From contig CACZIP010000006.1 in NCBI GenBank assembly GCA_902781245.1, forward strand, positions 1-22,748: 22,748 nucleotides of DNA, read 5' to 3'. The first letter of the stretch is position 1. The number at the start of each line of letters is the position of its first letter. The notes below the pieces were generated by a model that saw only the letters and a list, made by a program, of their open reading frames with translations, ran no database searches and had not been told where the DNA came from. Of this stretch, positions 14,639 through 22,433 are shown piece after piece. The position numbers and the translations under genes were made by a program. Source of the DNA: an uncultured Coriobacteriaceae bacterium (lineage in GTDB: Bacteria; Actinomycetota; Coriobacteriia; Coriobacteriales; Eggerthellaceae).

Positions 14639-15763
14639 ATGAAAGACACCTTTGCCATCATATATGCAGGTCACGGCAATCCTCTGCTCGGTGACTTGAT
14701 TGCACACCGTGCCGTGTCGGCATTGCCCCTCGCAGGTCGTTATCGCACCATCGACGTGCTGCTCTCGAACATAGCGCAGAGCGGCATCCGCGACGTGGGC
14801 GTCATCATGCAGCGCAACTTCCAATCGCTCGTCGAGCACATCGGCTCGGGCGATGCATGGGATCTCAACAGCAAGAGCGGCGGTGTGGCTTTGCTGACGC
14901 CGTTTGACCAGGGTTTGGGCACGGGCCTCTACCGTGGTTTCGGCGATGCGCTGTTCGCCAAGCGTTACTATGTCGACCGCCAGCATTCGAAGTACGCCCT
15001 GCTGCTCGCATCCGACATGGTCTACCGCGAAGACTATACCCGCATGCTCGAGCATCACGAGAAGACGGGCGCCGACATTACAGTGCTGTACTCGCGTGAG
15101 TTGCGCCTTGGTTTGGGCGATCCCACTCATCTCGCCAATCTTCATATCGACGAGAGCGGATGGGTGCGCGGTGCTGATTTCAGGCCAGTCGGCCTCGAGG
15201 GTGGCTGCTTCAACCTGGGAGCATCCATCATGGAGAAAGACCTGCTCATGCGTCTGGTCGAGAACGCATGCGCCCAAGGCAAGTACGATTTCGTTTCCGA
15301 TATCATCGAGCCGGCATTGTCGACTCACAAGGTTGCAGCGCTCGAGCATACGGGCTATTCAGGGCGCTTGACCACGGTGAAGTCGTACTACGATATGATG
15401 CGCGACATGCTCGATTTCGATGTCCGCCAAGAGCTGTTCTACGATCATGGTCCTGTCTACACGCGCGTGATGGATGCTCCGCCCGTTCGTTATGTCAAAG
15501 GCTGCGAAGTCGAGAACAGCGTGTTCGGCAATGGTTGCGTGGTCGAAGGCCGCGTGACTGGTAGTGTGGTCTTCCGCGGAGTTACTATCGAGAAAGGCGC
15601 ACGAGTCGAGAATTGCGTTATCATGCAAGACTCGCATATTGGCGAAGGTGCATGTTTGAAGAACGTCATCATCGACAAGGACGTTGTCGTCGGGCCAGAT
15701 GCGCGCTTGATCGGTACGCCTGATGCGCAGCTTGTTGTGCGTAAGGGTTCGATCGTCGAGTAG
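14639..15763 (+). CDS. glgD: GlgD, non-catalytic paralogue of glucose-1-phosphate adenylyltransferase
   Basis: In Gram-positive bacteria GlgD pairs with GlgC and alters its activity. The 374-residue protein has the nucleotidyltransferase fold plus a C-terminal beta-helix. It lacks the catalytic signatures: GGQGSRLG of GlgC is replaced by AGHGNPLLG, RAKPAVP by RAVSALP and the SGDHIYKMDY segment by ASDMVYREDY. This is the usual GlgD pattern, so it should be regulatory rather than an enzyme by itself. AGGGGG precedes ATG 14639. A perfect terminator-like hairpin follows before glgA. Confidence 0.93.
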   Translation: MKDTFAIIYAGHGNPLLGDLIAHRAVSALPLAGRYRTIDVLLSNIAQSGIRDVGVIMQRNFQSLVEHIGSGDAWDLNSKSGGVALLTPFDQGLGTGLYRGFGDALFAKRYYVDRQHSKYALLLASDMVYREDYTRMLEHHEKTGADITVLYSRELRLGLGDPTHLANLHIDESGWVRGADFRPVGLEGGCFNLGASIMEKDLLMRLVENACAQGKYDFVSDIIEPALSTHKVAALEHTGYSGRLTTVKSYYDMMRDMLDFDVRQELFYDHGPVYTRVMDAPPVRYVKGCEVENSVFGNGCVVEGRVTGSVVFRGVTIEKGARVENCVIMQDSHIGEGACLKNVIIDKDVVVGPDARLIGTPDAQLVVRKGSIVE

Positions 15764-15804
15764 TGTTTTTCGCGCTTCGCGCGACGCTCTTTGGATATGT
15801 GAGC

Positions 15805-15840
15805 AAAACGTGTAAAAGGGCTTGCCCTTTTACACGTTTT
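15805..15840 (+). terminator. Strong terminator-like hairpin between glgD and glgA
   Basis: A perfect 16-bp stem (15805-15820 with 15825-15840) and CTTG loop end in GTTTT. Only 20 bases separate it from the glgA start, so part of the transcripts should stop here unless read-through or a separate signal serves glgA. A small GC hairpin (15769-15783) precedes it. Confidence 0.8.
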
Positions 15841-15859
15841 CACGATAGGAGGAAATAGC

Positions 15860-16640
15860 ATGGCAACGAGAAAAACAGCTGGCGCAACCGGGGCTTCCAA
15901 GCCCACAGCCAAGCCGCGGGCGACCAAGGCCGTCCAGGAAGAGAAAACCGTCGCGGCAAAGGCAAAGGTCGAGGTTGAGGAGAAGCCGAAGGCCGCGCCT
16001 GCTTCTGAGGTCAAAGTAGAACCGAAGGCCGAGACGGCGGCAAAGAAGCCTGCAGCGAAGAAGGCCGAGGCTGAAAAGCCTGCAGCTAAGAAGACCGCTG
16101 CGAAGAAGCCTGCAGAAGAAAAGCCGGCAGCTGCAGAGGAAAAACCGGCAGCTAAGAAGACTGCTGCTGCAGAGAAGCCGGTGGCGAAAAAGACTGTGGC
16201 GGAAAAGCCAGCAACCAAGAAGCCGGCAGCGAAGACGGTTGCTGCAGAGAAGCCGGTGGAGAAGAAGTCGGCATCCAAGGTAGAGCCGAAACCCGAGCTG
16301 AAACCCGAGGTTAAAGAGGAGCCGAAGTTGGAATCAGCGGAAAAGAAGCCCGCAGCTAAGAAGCCTGTGGCAAAGAAGGCTGCCACGAAGAAGCCGGCAA
16401 CGAAGAAAACGACATCCAAGGCTAAGCACGAACCTGAGCCTGAGCCTGAGTTGAAGCCGGCGCCCGAGCCCGAGTCTAAACCTGAGCCCAAACCTGAGCC
16501 GAAGCCCGAACCGAAACCGGAGCCCGCGCCCGAGCCTGCACCTGCATCGGAGCCCGAGCCTGCACCCGCACCCGAGCCCGCACCCGAGCCCGAGCCTGCA
16601 CCCGAGCCAGAGCCGCAGTCCGAGCCTGAGGTTGAGGAGG
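15860..16640 (+). repeat. Low-complexity coding repeat in the glgA 5' region
   Basis: Imperfect short repeats of AAG-AAG-CC(T/G)-GCA-GC(T/G) type cover about 15980-16420, and GAG-CC(T/C)-GA(G/A)-CC(C/T) type covers 16428-16620. They encode the KKPAAKK and PEPEP tracts. Such arrays are prone to length change between strains. Confidence 0.85.
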
Positions 16641-18142
16641 CTATAGCACCTGTGCTCGAGGAAATCGCCGAAGTTTTGGCGGAGGAGCGTGAGCAGCAGT
16701 CCGAATACGCAGGCGTCGGTGGCGTGCTGATTGCTGCAGCTGAATGCGCTCCGCTCGTGAAGGTGGGTGGCTTGGCCGATGTCGTGGGCGCTCTTCCGAA
16801 ATACTTGAAGAAGCTTGGCATCGACGCACGCATCATCATGCCGCTCCATCGTCAGGTAAAGGAAAAGTACTTCGACCAGACCCAGCACATGTGCGATTTC
16901 CAGGCGAGCCTCGGCTGGCGCTCGCAGTACGTCGGCCTCGAGAAGCTCGAGCTAGACGGCACGATTTATTACTTCATCGACAACGAGTTCTATTTTGGTG
17001 GTCCCATTTATTGCGGTGGCGAGTTCGAGGGCGAACAGTATGCGTTCTTCGCCCGCGCGGTCATGGACGCCATCCCGCAGCTCGATTTCGATGTGCGCAT
17101 CCTGCATTGCAATGACTGGCACACGGCTATGATGCCGCTACTCGCCAAGACCCAGTATCAGGAAGGCATGCAAGCAGGGCTTCGTACGGTACTGACCATT
17201 CACAACCTGTTCTTCCAGGGTCAGTTCAGCCATGAGTTCGATCGCGATTTGCTGCGCGTTGACGACTCGTTGGCAACTCCCCAGTTCATCGAACACTATG
17301 GTTGCGACAATATGCTGAAAGCCGGCATCGTGTTTGCAGACAAGGTGACGACTGTCAGCCCCACCTATTCTCAGGAAATCTGCGGTCCCGATTTGGGCGA
17401 GAGCCTCGACGGCGTGCTGCGCACGCGCGGCGGCGACCTGTGGGGCATCCTCAACGGCATCGACGTTGACGTATGGGATCCCCAGACCGATCCCGCGCTG
17501 CCGCAACGCTATTCCACGAAGAGCCTGTGGCGCAAGGAAAAGAACCGCGAGGCACTGCTCGAGGAGCTCGGGCTTGCGCCGGCTGGCGAAAACACCCCCG
17601 TCATCGCGATGGTGGGGCGTTTGACGCCGCAAAAGGGCATCGATCTGGTCAAGTGCGTGCTGGACGACATCATGGCCGAGGATGTGCGCATGATCATCCT
17701 GGGGTCCGGCGATGCCGAGTACGAGGACTTCCTGCGCGATGCCGAGAATCGCTACAAGGGCCGTTTGTGCTCCTACATCGGCTACAACGGCGAGCTGTCG
17801 CACCGTATCTATGCAGGTGCTGACCTCTTCCTCATGCCGTCGCTCTTCGAGCCGTGCGGCATCTCGCAGATGATCTCGATGCGTTACGGCACATTGCCCA
17901 TCGTGCGCGAGACCGGTGGCTTGAAAGACACCGTCATCCCGTACAACGAGTTTACGGGCGAGGGCACCGGTTTCTCGTTTGCCAACTACAACGCTCACGA
18001 GATGCTCGGCGTCATCCGTTACGCTCTGAGCGTTTGGCGTAACCCCGAGGCACGCAAGCGCCTCATGACGCAGGCCATGGAAGCTGATTTCAGCTTCGAC
18101 CGCTGCGCACGCACCTATGCCGAGCTGTACAAGACGCTCTAG
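15860..18142 (+). CDS. glgA: Glycogen synthase GlgA with long Lys/Ala- and Pro/Glu-rich N-terminal extension
   Basis: This is an ADP-glucose-dependent GT5 glycogen synthase of 760 residues; ordinary bacterial GlgA is about 480. The enzyme part starts near residue 288 (VLIAAAECAPLVKVGGLADV) and has family hallmarks: the KxGGL substrate loop (KVGGL), HCNDWHT, NGIDVDVWDP, GRLTPQKGIDL and FEPCGISQ (E664) with RETGGLKDTV. Residues 1 to about 189 are low-complexity Lys/Ala/Pro (PAKKPAAKK-like, as in histone-H1-like proteins). Residues about 190-260 are Pro/Glu repeats (PEPEP, KPEPKPEP). A short Glu-rich linker (about 261-280) follows. The frame stays open through the repeats and a TAGGAGG ribosome binding site stands right before ATG 15860, so the extension is likely translated. 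Its role is unknown. Confidence 0.95.
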   Translation: MATRKTAGATGASKPTAKPRATKAVQEEKTVAAKAKVEVEEKPKAAPASEVKVEPKAETAAKKPAAKKAEAEKPAAKKTAAKKPAEEKPAAAEEKPAAKKTAAAEKPVAKKTVAEKPATKKPAAKTVAAEKPVEKKSASKVEPKPELKPEVKEEPKLESAEKKPAAKKPVAKKAATKKPATKKTTSKAKHEPEPEPELKPAPEPESKPEPKPEPKPEPKPEPAPEPAPASEPEPAPAPEPAPEPEPAPEPEPQSEPEVEEAIAPVLEEIAEVLAEEREQQSEYAGVGGVLIAAAECAPLVKVGGLADVVGALPKYLKKLGIDARIIMPLHRQVKEKYFDQTQHMCDFQASLGWRSQYVGLEKLELDGTIYYFIDNEFYFGGPIYCGGEFEGEQYAFFARAVMDAIPQLDFDVRILHCNDWHTAMMPLLAKTQYQEGMQAGLRTVLTIHNLFFQGQFSHEFDRDLLRVDDSLATPQFIEHYGCDNMLKAGIVFADKVTTVSPTYSQEICGPDLGESLDGVLRTRGGDLWGILNGIDVDVWDPQTDPALPQRYSTKSLWRKEKNREALLEELGLAPAGENTPVIAMVGRLTPQKGIDLVKCVLDDIMAEDVRMIILGSGDAEYEDFLRDAENRYKGRLCSYIGYNGELSHRIYAGADLFLMPSLFEPCGISQMISMRYGTLPIVRETGGLKDTVIPYNEFTGEGTGFSFANYNAHEMLGVIRYALSVWRNPEARKRLMTQAMEADFSFDRCARTYAELYKTL

Positions 18143-18152
18143 GGCTTATCAA

Positions 18153-18189
18153 TTTGCGTCGAAAAGGGGACTTCCCTTTTCGACGCAAA
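18153..18189 (+). repeat. Perfect 16-bp hairpin 1 in the glgA-glgP gap
   Basis: The arms are 18153-18168 and 18174-18189, with loop GACTT. The apex AAAAGGG/CCCTTTT is the same as in the glgD-glgA hairpin. There is no T-run after the 3' arm; the minus-strand reading ends in TTT. Confidence 0.8.
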
Positions 18190-18226
18190 ACTAAAAGCAT
18201 CTGGCGAACAAGCTAGGTAAAAGGCA

Positions 18227-18258
18227 TGTTCCGAAAAGGATTGCTCCTTTTCGGAACA
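18227..18258 (+). repeat. Perfect 14-bp hairpin 2 in the glgA-glgP gap
   Basis: The arms are 18227-18240 and 18245-18258, with loop TTGC. The apex AAAAGGA/TCCTTTT resembles the other two hairpins in this cluster. Confidence 0.8.
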
Positions 18259-18292
18259 AAGCCTGACGGTGGGGTTTCTGGTGTCAGGCTTT
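18258..18292 (+). terminator. 10-bp hairpin 3 in the glgA-glgP gap
   Basis: The arms are 18258-18267 and 18283-18292 (AAAGCCTGAC / GTCAGGCTTT) with a 15-nt loop. It ends in TTT and is terminator-like, but the T-run is short. Confidence 0.55.
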
Positions 18293-18306
18293 CAATCGAT
18301 TGAAAG
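18289..18306. promoter_or_regulatory. 18-bp perfect palindrome just before glgP
   Basis: CTTTCAATCGATTGAAAG reads the same on both strands and ends eight bases before ATG 18315. It overlaps the weak ribosome-binding region of glgP, so it could be an operator or an RNA structure that hides the start site. Confidence 0.5.
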
Positions 18307-18314
18307 ATAGGTTT

Positions 18315-20762
18315 ATGGCTAAAAAGACAACTGTCGACAAGAAGAAGGTCGCCGAAGTGCGCGAGCGCATCGAGAAGCGCGTGCGACGCGAATTCGGCGT
18401 GACGGCCGAAGCGGCTGTACTTCCCCAGATTTATCAAGCAGCGGCGCTTTGCGTCCGCGATGAGGTCATGGACGTGTTCTCCGCCGAGCGCACACGCTCG
18501 CAAACATCGGGCGACAAATGCCTCATCTACCTGTGCGCTGAGTTCCTTATTGGGCGCGCATTTTCGAACAACCTCGTGAACCTTGGTCTGTATGACACCT
18601 ATGCTGCAGCGCTCGCAGAGATGGGCTACGATCTCGGTGATGTTGAGGAGCAAGAAGCTGACGCAGGTCTCGGCAACGGCGGCCTCGGCCGCCTTGCGGC
18701 TTGCTTCCTTGACAGCCTCTCGACGCTCGGCATGCCGGCCATGGGCTGTGGCATCCGCTATGAGTACGGCTTCTTCCGCCAGGAGATTCACGACGGCAAG
18801 CAGGTCGAATCGCCCGACGCTTGGCTCGAAAGCCGTGACGTCTGGTCGGCTGAGCGTGCTGACCGCGTGTTCGAGGTCAAGTTCGGCGGCACGGTCGAAG
18901 AGCTCTGGAGCGAAGACGGCAAGCTGAAAGTGGTCCAGCACGGCGCCCACACGGTGCTTGCCGAGGCGTGGGACATGCCCATCGTCGGCTATGACAGCAC
19001 GTTGCCGGCAACGCTGCGCTTGTGGCGTGCCCGCTCGCCTCAGCAGATCGACCTTGCGCGCTTCAATCAGGGTCAGTACGAGACCGCGGTTGCCGAACGC
19101 GAGCTGGCGGAGTCGATTTCGAAGGTGCTTTATCCCGAAGATAGCCACGAGCGTGGTCAGGAGCTGCGCCTGCGCCAGTTCTACTTCCTCGTTTCGGCGA
19201 CGATGCAGTCGGTCGTCAACGCGCACAAGCGCCATTACGGCGATTTGCGCACCCTGCCTGACAAGATCGCTATCCAGATCAACGATACGCACCCAGCGCT
19301 CGCCATCCCCGAGCTCATCCGCATCCTCATCGACGAGGAAGACTTCACGTGGGAAGAAGCGGTCGACATTGCTCAGCGTACGTTCAACTACACGAATCAC
19401 ACGGTCATGCCCGAGGCGCTCGAGAAGTGGTCGGCGCATACCATGCAGCGTTTGCTGCCGCGCATTTACCGCATCATCGAGACCATTGACGGCCGTTTCC
19501 GCGAACGCATCTGGCAGCAGTACCCTGGCGACTCCGACCTCGTCACGCGTCTTGCGATCATCCAGGGTGGACAGGTGCGCATGGCGAACCTGTGCGTGCT
19601 CGGCAGCGGTCACGTCAATGGCGTCTCCCAGCTGCACGGCCAGATTCTCCGCACGTCGCTGTTCCGCGATTTCTATACGGCATATCCCGAGCGTTTCATC
19701 GGCATCACCAACGGTGTCACGCAGCGTCGTTGGCTCGGTGTTGCCAACCCCGGTCTGAGGAAGCTCGTCGATGACACGATCGGCGAGGGCTTCATGAAGG
19801 ATTGGCGCAAGATCGCCGAACTCGAGCCCTATGCGCAGGATGCTGCGTTCCGCAAGGCGTTCGATGAGGTGAAGACCGACAACAAGCATTCGTTCGCCAA
19901 GTGGCTTGCTGCCAGCCGTGGTATCGAGATCAATCCCGACACCATCATCGATGCTCAGGCCAAACGCCTGCACGAATACAAGCGCCAGCTCATGAAGGCG
20001 CTGCACATACTGGCGCTCTACGACGACATCGTAGAAGGTCGCCTGACTGACTTCCCGCCCATGACCTTCGTGTTCGCGGCGAAGGCGGCGCCGGGTTATC
20101 GTCGCGCAAAGGACATCATCCGCCTGATCAACGCCATTTCGGCTCTTGTGGCTTCCGACGAGCGTACGCGCGACCTCATCACGGTCGTGTTCCTGCCGAA
20201 CTACGATGTCACTGCTGCCCAGCACCTCGTATCTGCTGCCGACATCTCCGAGCAGATTTCAACGGCGGGCTTGGAGGCGTCGGGTACCGGCAACATGAAG
20301 TTCATGCTCAACGGTGCCATTACGCTCGGCACGATGGACGGTGCAAACGTCGAGATTGCCGAACAGGTCGGCCCCGATAACATCTTCATCTTCGGTGCTA
20401 CGGTCGAAGATCTTGCGCGCATCCAGGCAGAGGGTTCGTACAATCCGCGCGGAATTGCCGAGTCGAACCCGCGCCTCATGCGCGCGCTCAACCATCTCGT
20501 CGATGGCAGTTTGCCCACGTCCGATGGCAGCCGCTTCGAGGATTTGTTCTACGCGTTGCGTCCCGATGGCGGTTGGGGAGACCCGTACTACGTCATGCTC
20601 GATTTCGCGCCGTACGACGAGCGGTTCTTCGATGCCATCAAAGCGTACCAAGATCGCGACCGTTGGCTGACAAGTGCGGTCATCAACACGGCAAAGGCGG
20701 GCTATTTCAGCTCGGACCGCTCGATTGAGGATTACAATACTCATATCTGGCATTTAAGGTAA
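18315..20762 (+). CDS. glgP: Glycogen/starch phosphorylase GlgP
   Basis: GlgP removes glucose 1-phosphate from the non-reducing ends of glycogen with pyridoxal phosphate as cofactor. The protein is 815 residues, the standard length. The PLP site EASGTGNMKFMLNGAITLGT is intact with K662; N-terminal family motifs LIYLCAEFLIGR and GLGNGGLGRLAACFLDS are present. ATG 18315 (MAKKTTVDKKK) is preferred; TTG 18300 is an in-frame upstream possibility. The ribosome binding site is weak (GATAGG). The short N-terminal stretch is rich in Lys. It is the last gene of the glycogen cluster, with 172 bases of hairpin-filled DNA before it and a terminator after it. Confidence 0.97.
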   Translation: MAKKTTVDKKKVAEVRERIEKRVRREFGVTAEAAVLPQIYQAAALCVRDEVMDVFSAERTRSQTSGDKCLIYLCAEFLIGRAFSNNLVNLGLYDTYAAALAEMGYDLGDVEEQEADAGLGNGGLGRLAACFLDSLSTLGMPAMGCGIRYEYGFFRQEIHDGKQVESPDAWLESRDVWSAERADRVFEVKFGGTVEELWSEDGKLKVVQHGAHTVLAEAWDMPIVGYDSTLPATLRLWRARSPQQIDLARFNQGQYETAVAERELAESISKVLYPEDSHERGQELRLRQFYFLVSATMQSVVNAHKRHYGDLRTLPDKIAIQINDTHPALAIPELIRILIDEEDFTWEEAVDIAQRTFNYTNHTVMPEALEKWSAHTMQRLLPRIYRIIETIDGRFRERIWQQYPGDSDLVTRLAIIQGGQVRMANLCVLGSGHVNGVSQLHGQILRTSLFRDFYTAYPERFIGITNGVTQRRWLGVANPGLRKLVDDTIGEGFMKDWRKIAELEPYAQDAAFRKAFDEVKTDNKHSFAKWLAASRGIEINPDTIIDAQAKRLHEYKRQLMKALHILALYDDIVEGRLTDFPPMTFVFAAKAAPGYRRAKDIIRLINAISALVASDERTRDLITVVFLPNYDVTAAQHLVSAADISEQISTAGLEASGTGNMKFMLNGAITLGTMDGANVEIAEQVGPDNIFIFGATVEDLARIQAEGSYNPRGIAESNPRLMRALNHLVDGSLPTSDGSRFEDLFYALRPDGGWGDPYYVMLDFAPYDERFFDAIKAYQDRDRWLTSAVINTAKAGYFSSDRSIEDYNTHIWHLR

Positions 20763-20770
20763 GGAATTGA

Positions 20771-20799
20771 ACGGGGTGCCCAGGCGCCCCGTTTCGTTT
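20771..20799 (+). terminator. Terminator after glgP
   Basis: A GC-rich stem ACGGGGTGCC / GGCGCCCCGT (one G-U pair) is followed by TTCGTTTC. It ends the glycogen transcript before the symporter gene. Confidence 0.75.
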
Positions 20800-20819
20800 C
20801 AGGGGACAAGGGGAATGAT

Positions 20820-22352
20820 ATGGATATGGATGCCTTAGTGGCTGTAACAGACACCATCGATACCTATATGTACACCTACTTCTTGGTGTTCCTGCTCATT
20901 GCAGCGGGTCTGTACTTCACGATTCGCACCAAGGGTGTGCAGTTCACGCATCTGAAGGACATGTTCAAGGCTATCACCGAGAAGAAGCATGTCGAAGGTG
21001 GCAAGAGCGTGTCGTCATTCCAGGCCATGATGGTTTCGACGGCCTCCCGCGTGGGTACGGGCAACATTGCCGGTGTGGCTACCGCCATCGCGGTCGGCGG
21101 CCCGGGTGCCGTGTTCTGGATGTGGGTCATGGCGCTCATCAACGGCGCATCGGCATTCGTCGAGTCGACGCTCGCGCAGATCTGGAAAGTGAACGCGGGC
21201 AACGGCGAGTTTCGAGGCGGTCCTGCCTATTACATCGAGCAAGCGCTGCACAAGCGTTGGCTCGGCATCGTGTTCGCCATTTCGCTCATCTTCTGCTTCG
21301 CATTGGGCTTCAACGGTCTTCAGACCTACAACATGAGCTCGTCGATCGAGTACTTCTATAACCAGGCCGTCATTAACTCCGCAGGCGCGCCGGGCTACTT
21401 CGCAACGCAGATTCCGTTTGCCATCGGCTTGCTGCTGGCCACCGTTTTCGCATTTGTGCTGTTCGGCGGCACGCACCGCATCAGCTTCCTCACGTCTGCC
21501 ATCGTGCCGGCGATGGCAATCCTCTACCTGGTGCTCGCCATCGTCATGGCCGTCATGAACGCCAGCGCGCTGCCGGCCGTGTTCGGGCTCATCTTCCAGG
21601 AGGCGTTCGACTTCGAATCGATCGTCGGCGGCTTCGCTGGATCCATGATCGTTCAGGGCATCAAACGCGGCCTGTTCTCCAACGAGGCAGGTATGGGTTC
21701 GGCTCCGAACGCCGCTGCTGCAGCCAGCGTATCGCATCCGGTCAAGCAGGGTCTCGTGCAGACGCTGTCGGTCTTCATCGACACGATCCTCATCTGCACC
21801 TGCTCGGCAGTTATGATCATGATCTTCGTCCAGGGTCACATGGAGCTCACGCCGTTCGGTGGTGCAGCTGACGGTCTGACGAACATGCCGCTCGTTCAGC
21901 AGACCATGCTGTACGCATTTGGCGATGCCGGCATCATTTTCATGACCATTGCCATCTTCGCGTTCGCGTTCTCGAGCCTCGTCGGCAACTACTACTACGC
22001 CGAACAGAACTTCAAGTTCATCACCCAGAGCAAGACCGCTCTTACGGTGTTCCGTCTCGTGTGTGCCGTCGTCGTGTTCTTCGGCGCCCAATCCACTCTG
22101 ACGCTTGCGTGGAACCTGGCCGACATCTTCATGGGCATCCAGGCCTTCATCAACATCGTGGTCATCTTCCTGTTGGGCAAGTGGGCATTCGCCGCCCTCG
22201 ACGACTACAAGGCCCAGAAGGCTCAGGGCCTCGATCCGGTCTTCGTGGCCGAGAGTTTCCCCGGCATGCCTGCCACCGAGTGCTGGCATGAGACGCGCGA
22301 AGAACTGCCGACCATCGACGAGGGCATCGTCTTCGGCGGGGGCGAGGAGTAG
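20820..22352 (+). CDS. Sodium:alanine/glycine symporter (AGCS family)
   Basis: This is a secondary transporter in the cytoplasmic membrane that moves alanine, glycine or a similar small amino acid with sodium. At 510 residues it has about ten or eleven hydrophobic helices. Family signatures are clear: GTGNIAGVATAI (from residue 79), GGPGAVFWMW, RGGPAYYIE and KRGLFSNEAGMGSAPN (from residue 282). The C-terminal soluble tail of about 50 residues is acidic. AAGGGG lies six bases before ATG 20820; ATG 20826 is a near alternative. The substrate within the family is not decided by sequence. It is followed by a second sodium-coupled symporter gene after 81 bases. Confidence 0.94.
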   Translation: MDMDALVAVTDTIDTYMYTYFLVFLLIAAGLYFTIRTKGVQFTHLKDMFKAITEKKHVEGGKSVSSFQAMMVSTASRVGTGNIAGVATAIAVGGPGAVFWMWVMALINGASAFVESTLAQIWKVNAGNGEFRGGPAYYIEQALHKRWLGIVFAISLIFCFALGFNGLQTYNMSSSIEYFYNQAVINSAGAPGYFATQIPFAIGLLLATVFAFVLFGGTHRISFLTSAIVPAMAILYLVLAIVMAVMNASALPAVFGLIFQEAFDFESIVGGFAGSMIVQGIKRGLFSNEAGMGSAPNAAAAASVSHPVKQGLVQTLSVFIDTILICTCSAVMIMIFVQGHMELTPFGGAADGLTNMPLVQQTMLYAFGDAGIIFMTIAIFAFAFSSLVGNYYYAEQNFKFITQSKTALTVFRLVCAVVVFFGAQSTLTLAWNLADIFMGIQAFINIVVIFLLGKWAFAALDDYKAQKAQGLDPVFVAESFPGMPATECWHETREELPTIDEGIVFGGGEE

Positions 22353-22433
22353 CGCAGCGCGCGAATCTCCAACTCTCGTGTTCAGGATCATTAGAATCGG
22401 GCATCGTTTTTCCATGCTGAAAAGGAGGGGTTC

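Noticed and set aside
13547..15349. Minus-strand open frame of 600 codons opposite glgC/glgD (similar ones at 5328-7229 and 21015-22619)
   Set aside because: These are antisense shadows of recognised genes with no motif or signal of their own.
15490..16839. Minus-strand frame rich in Gly/Ser/Phe/Ala opposite the glgA repeats
   Set aside because: Its repeats are the complement of the KKPAA and PEPEP codons; the + strand frame joins seamlessly to the GT5 domain and has a ribosome binding site.
18213..20225. Minus-strand open frame of 670 codons opposite glgP
   Set aside because: It is the shadow of a highly conserved phosphorylase gene; composition is typical of an antisense frame, and it runs through the hairpin cluster.
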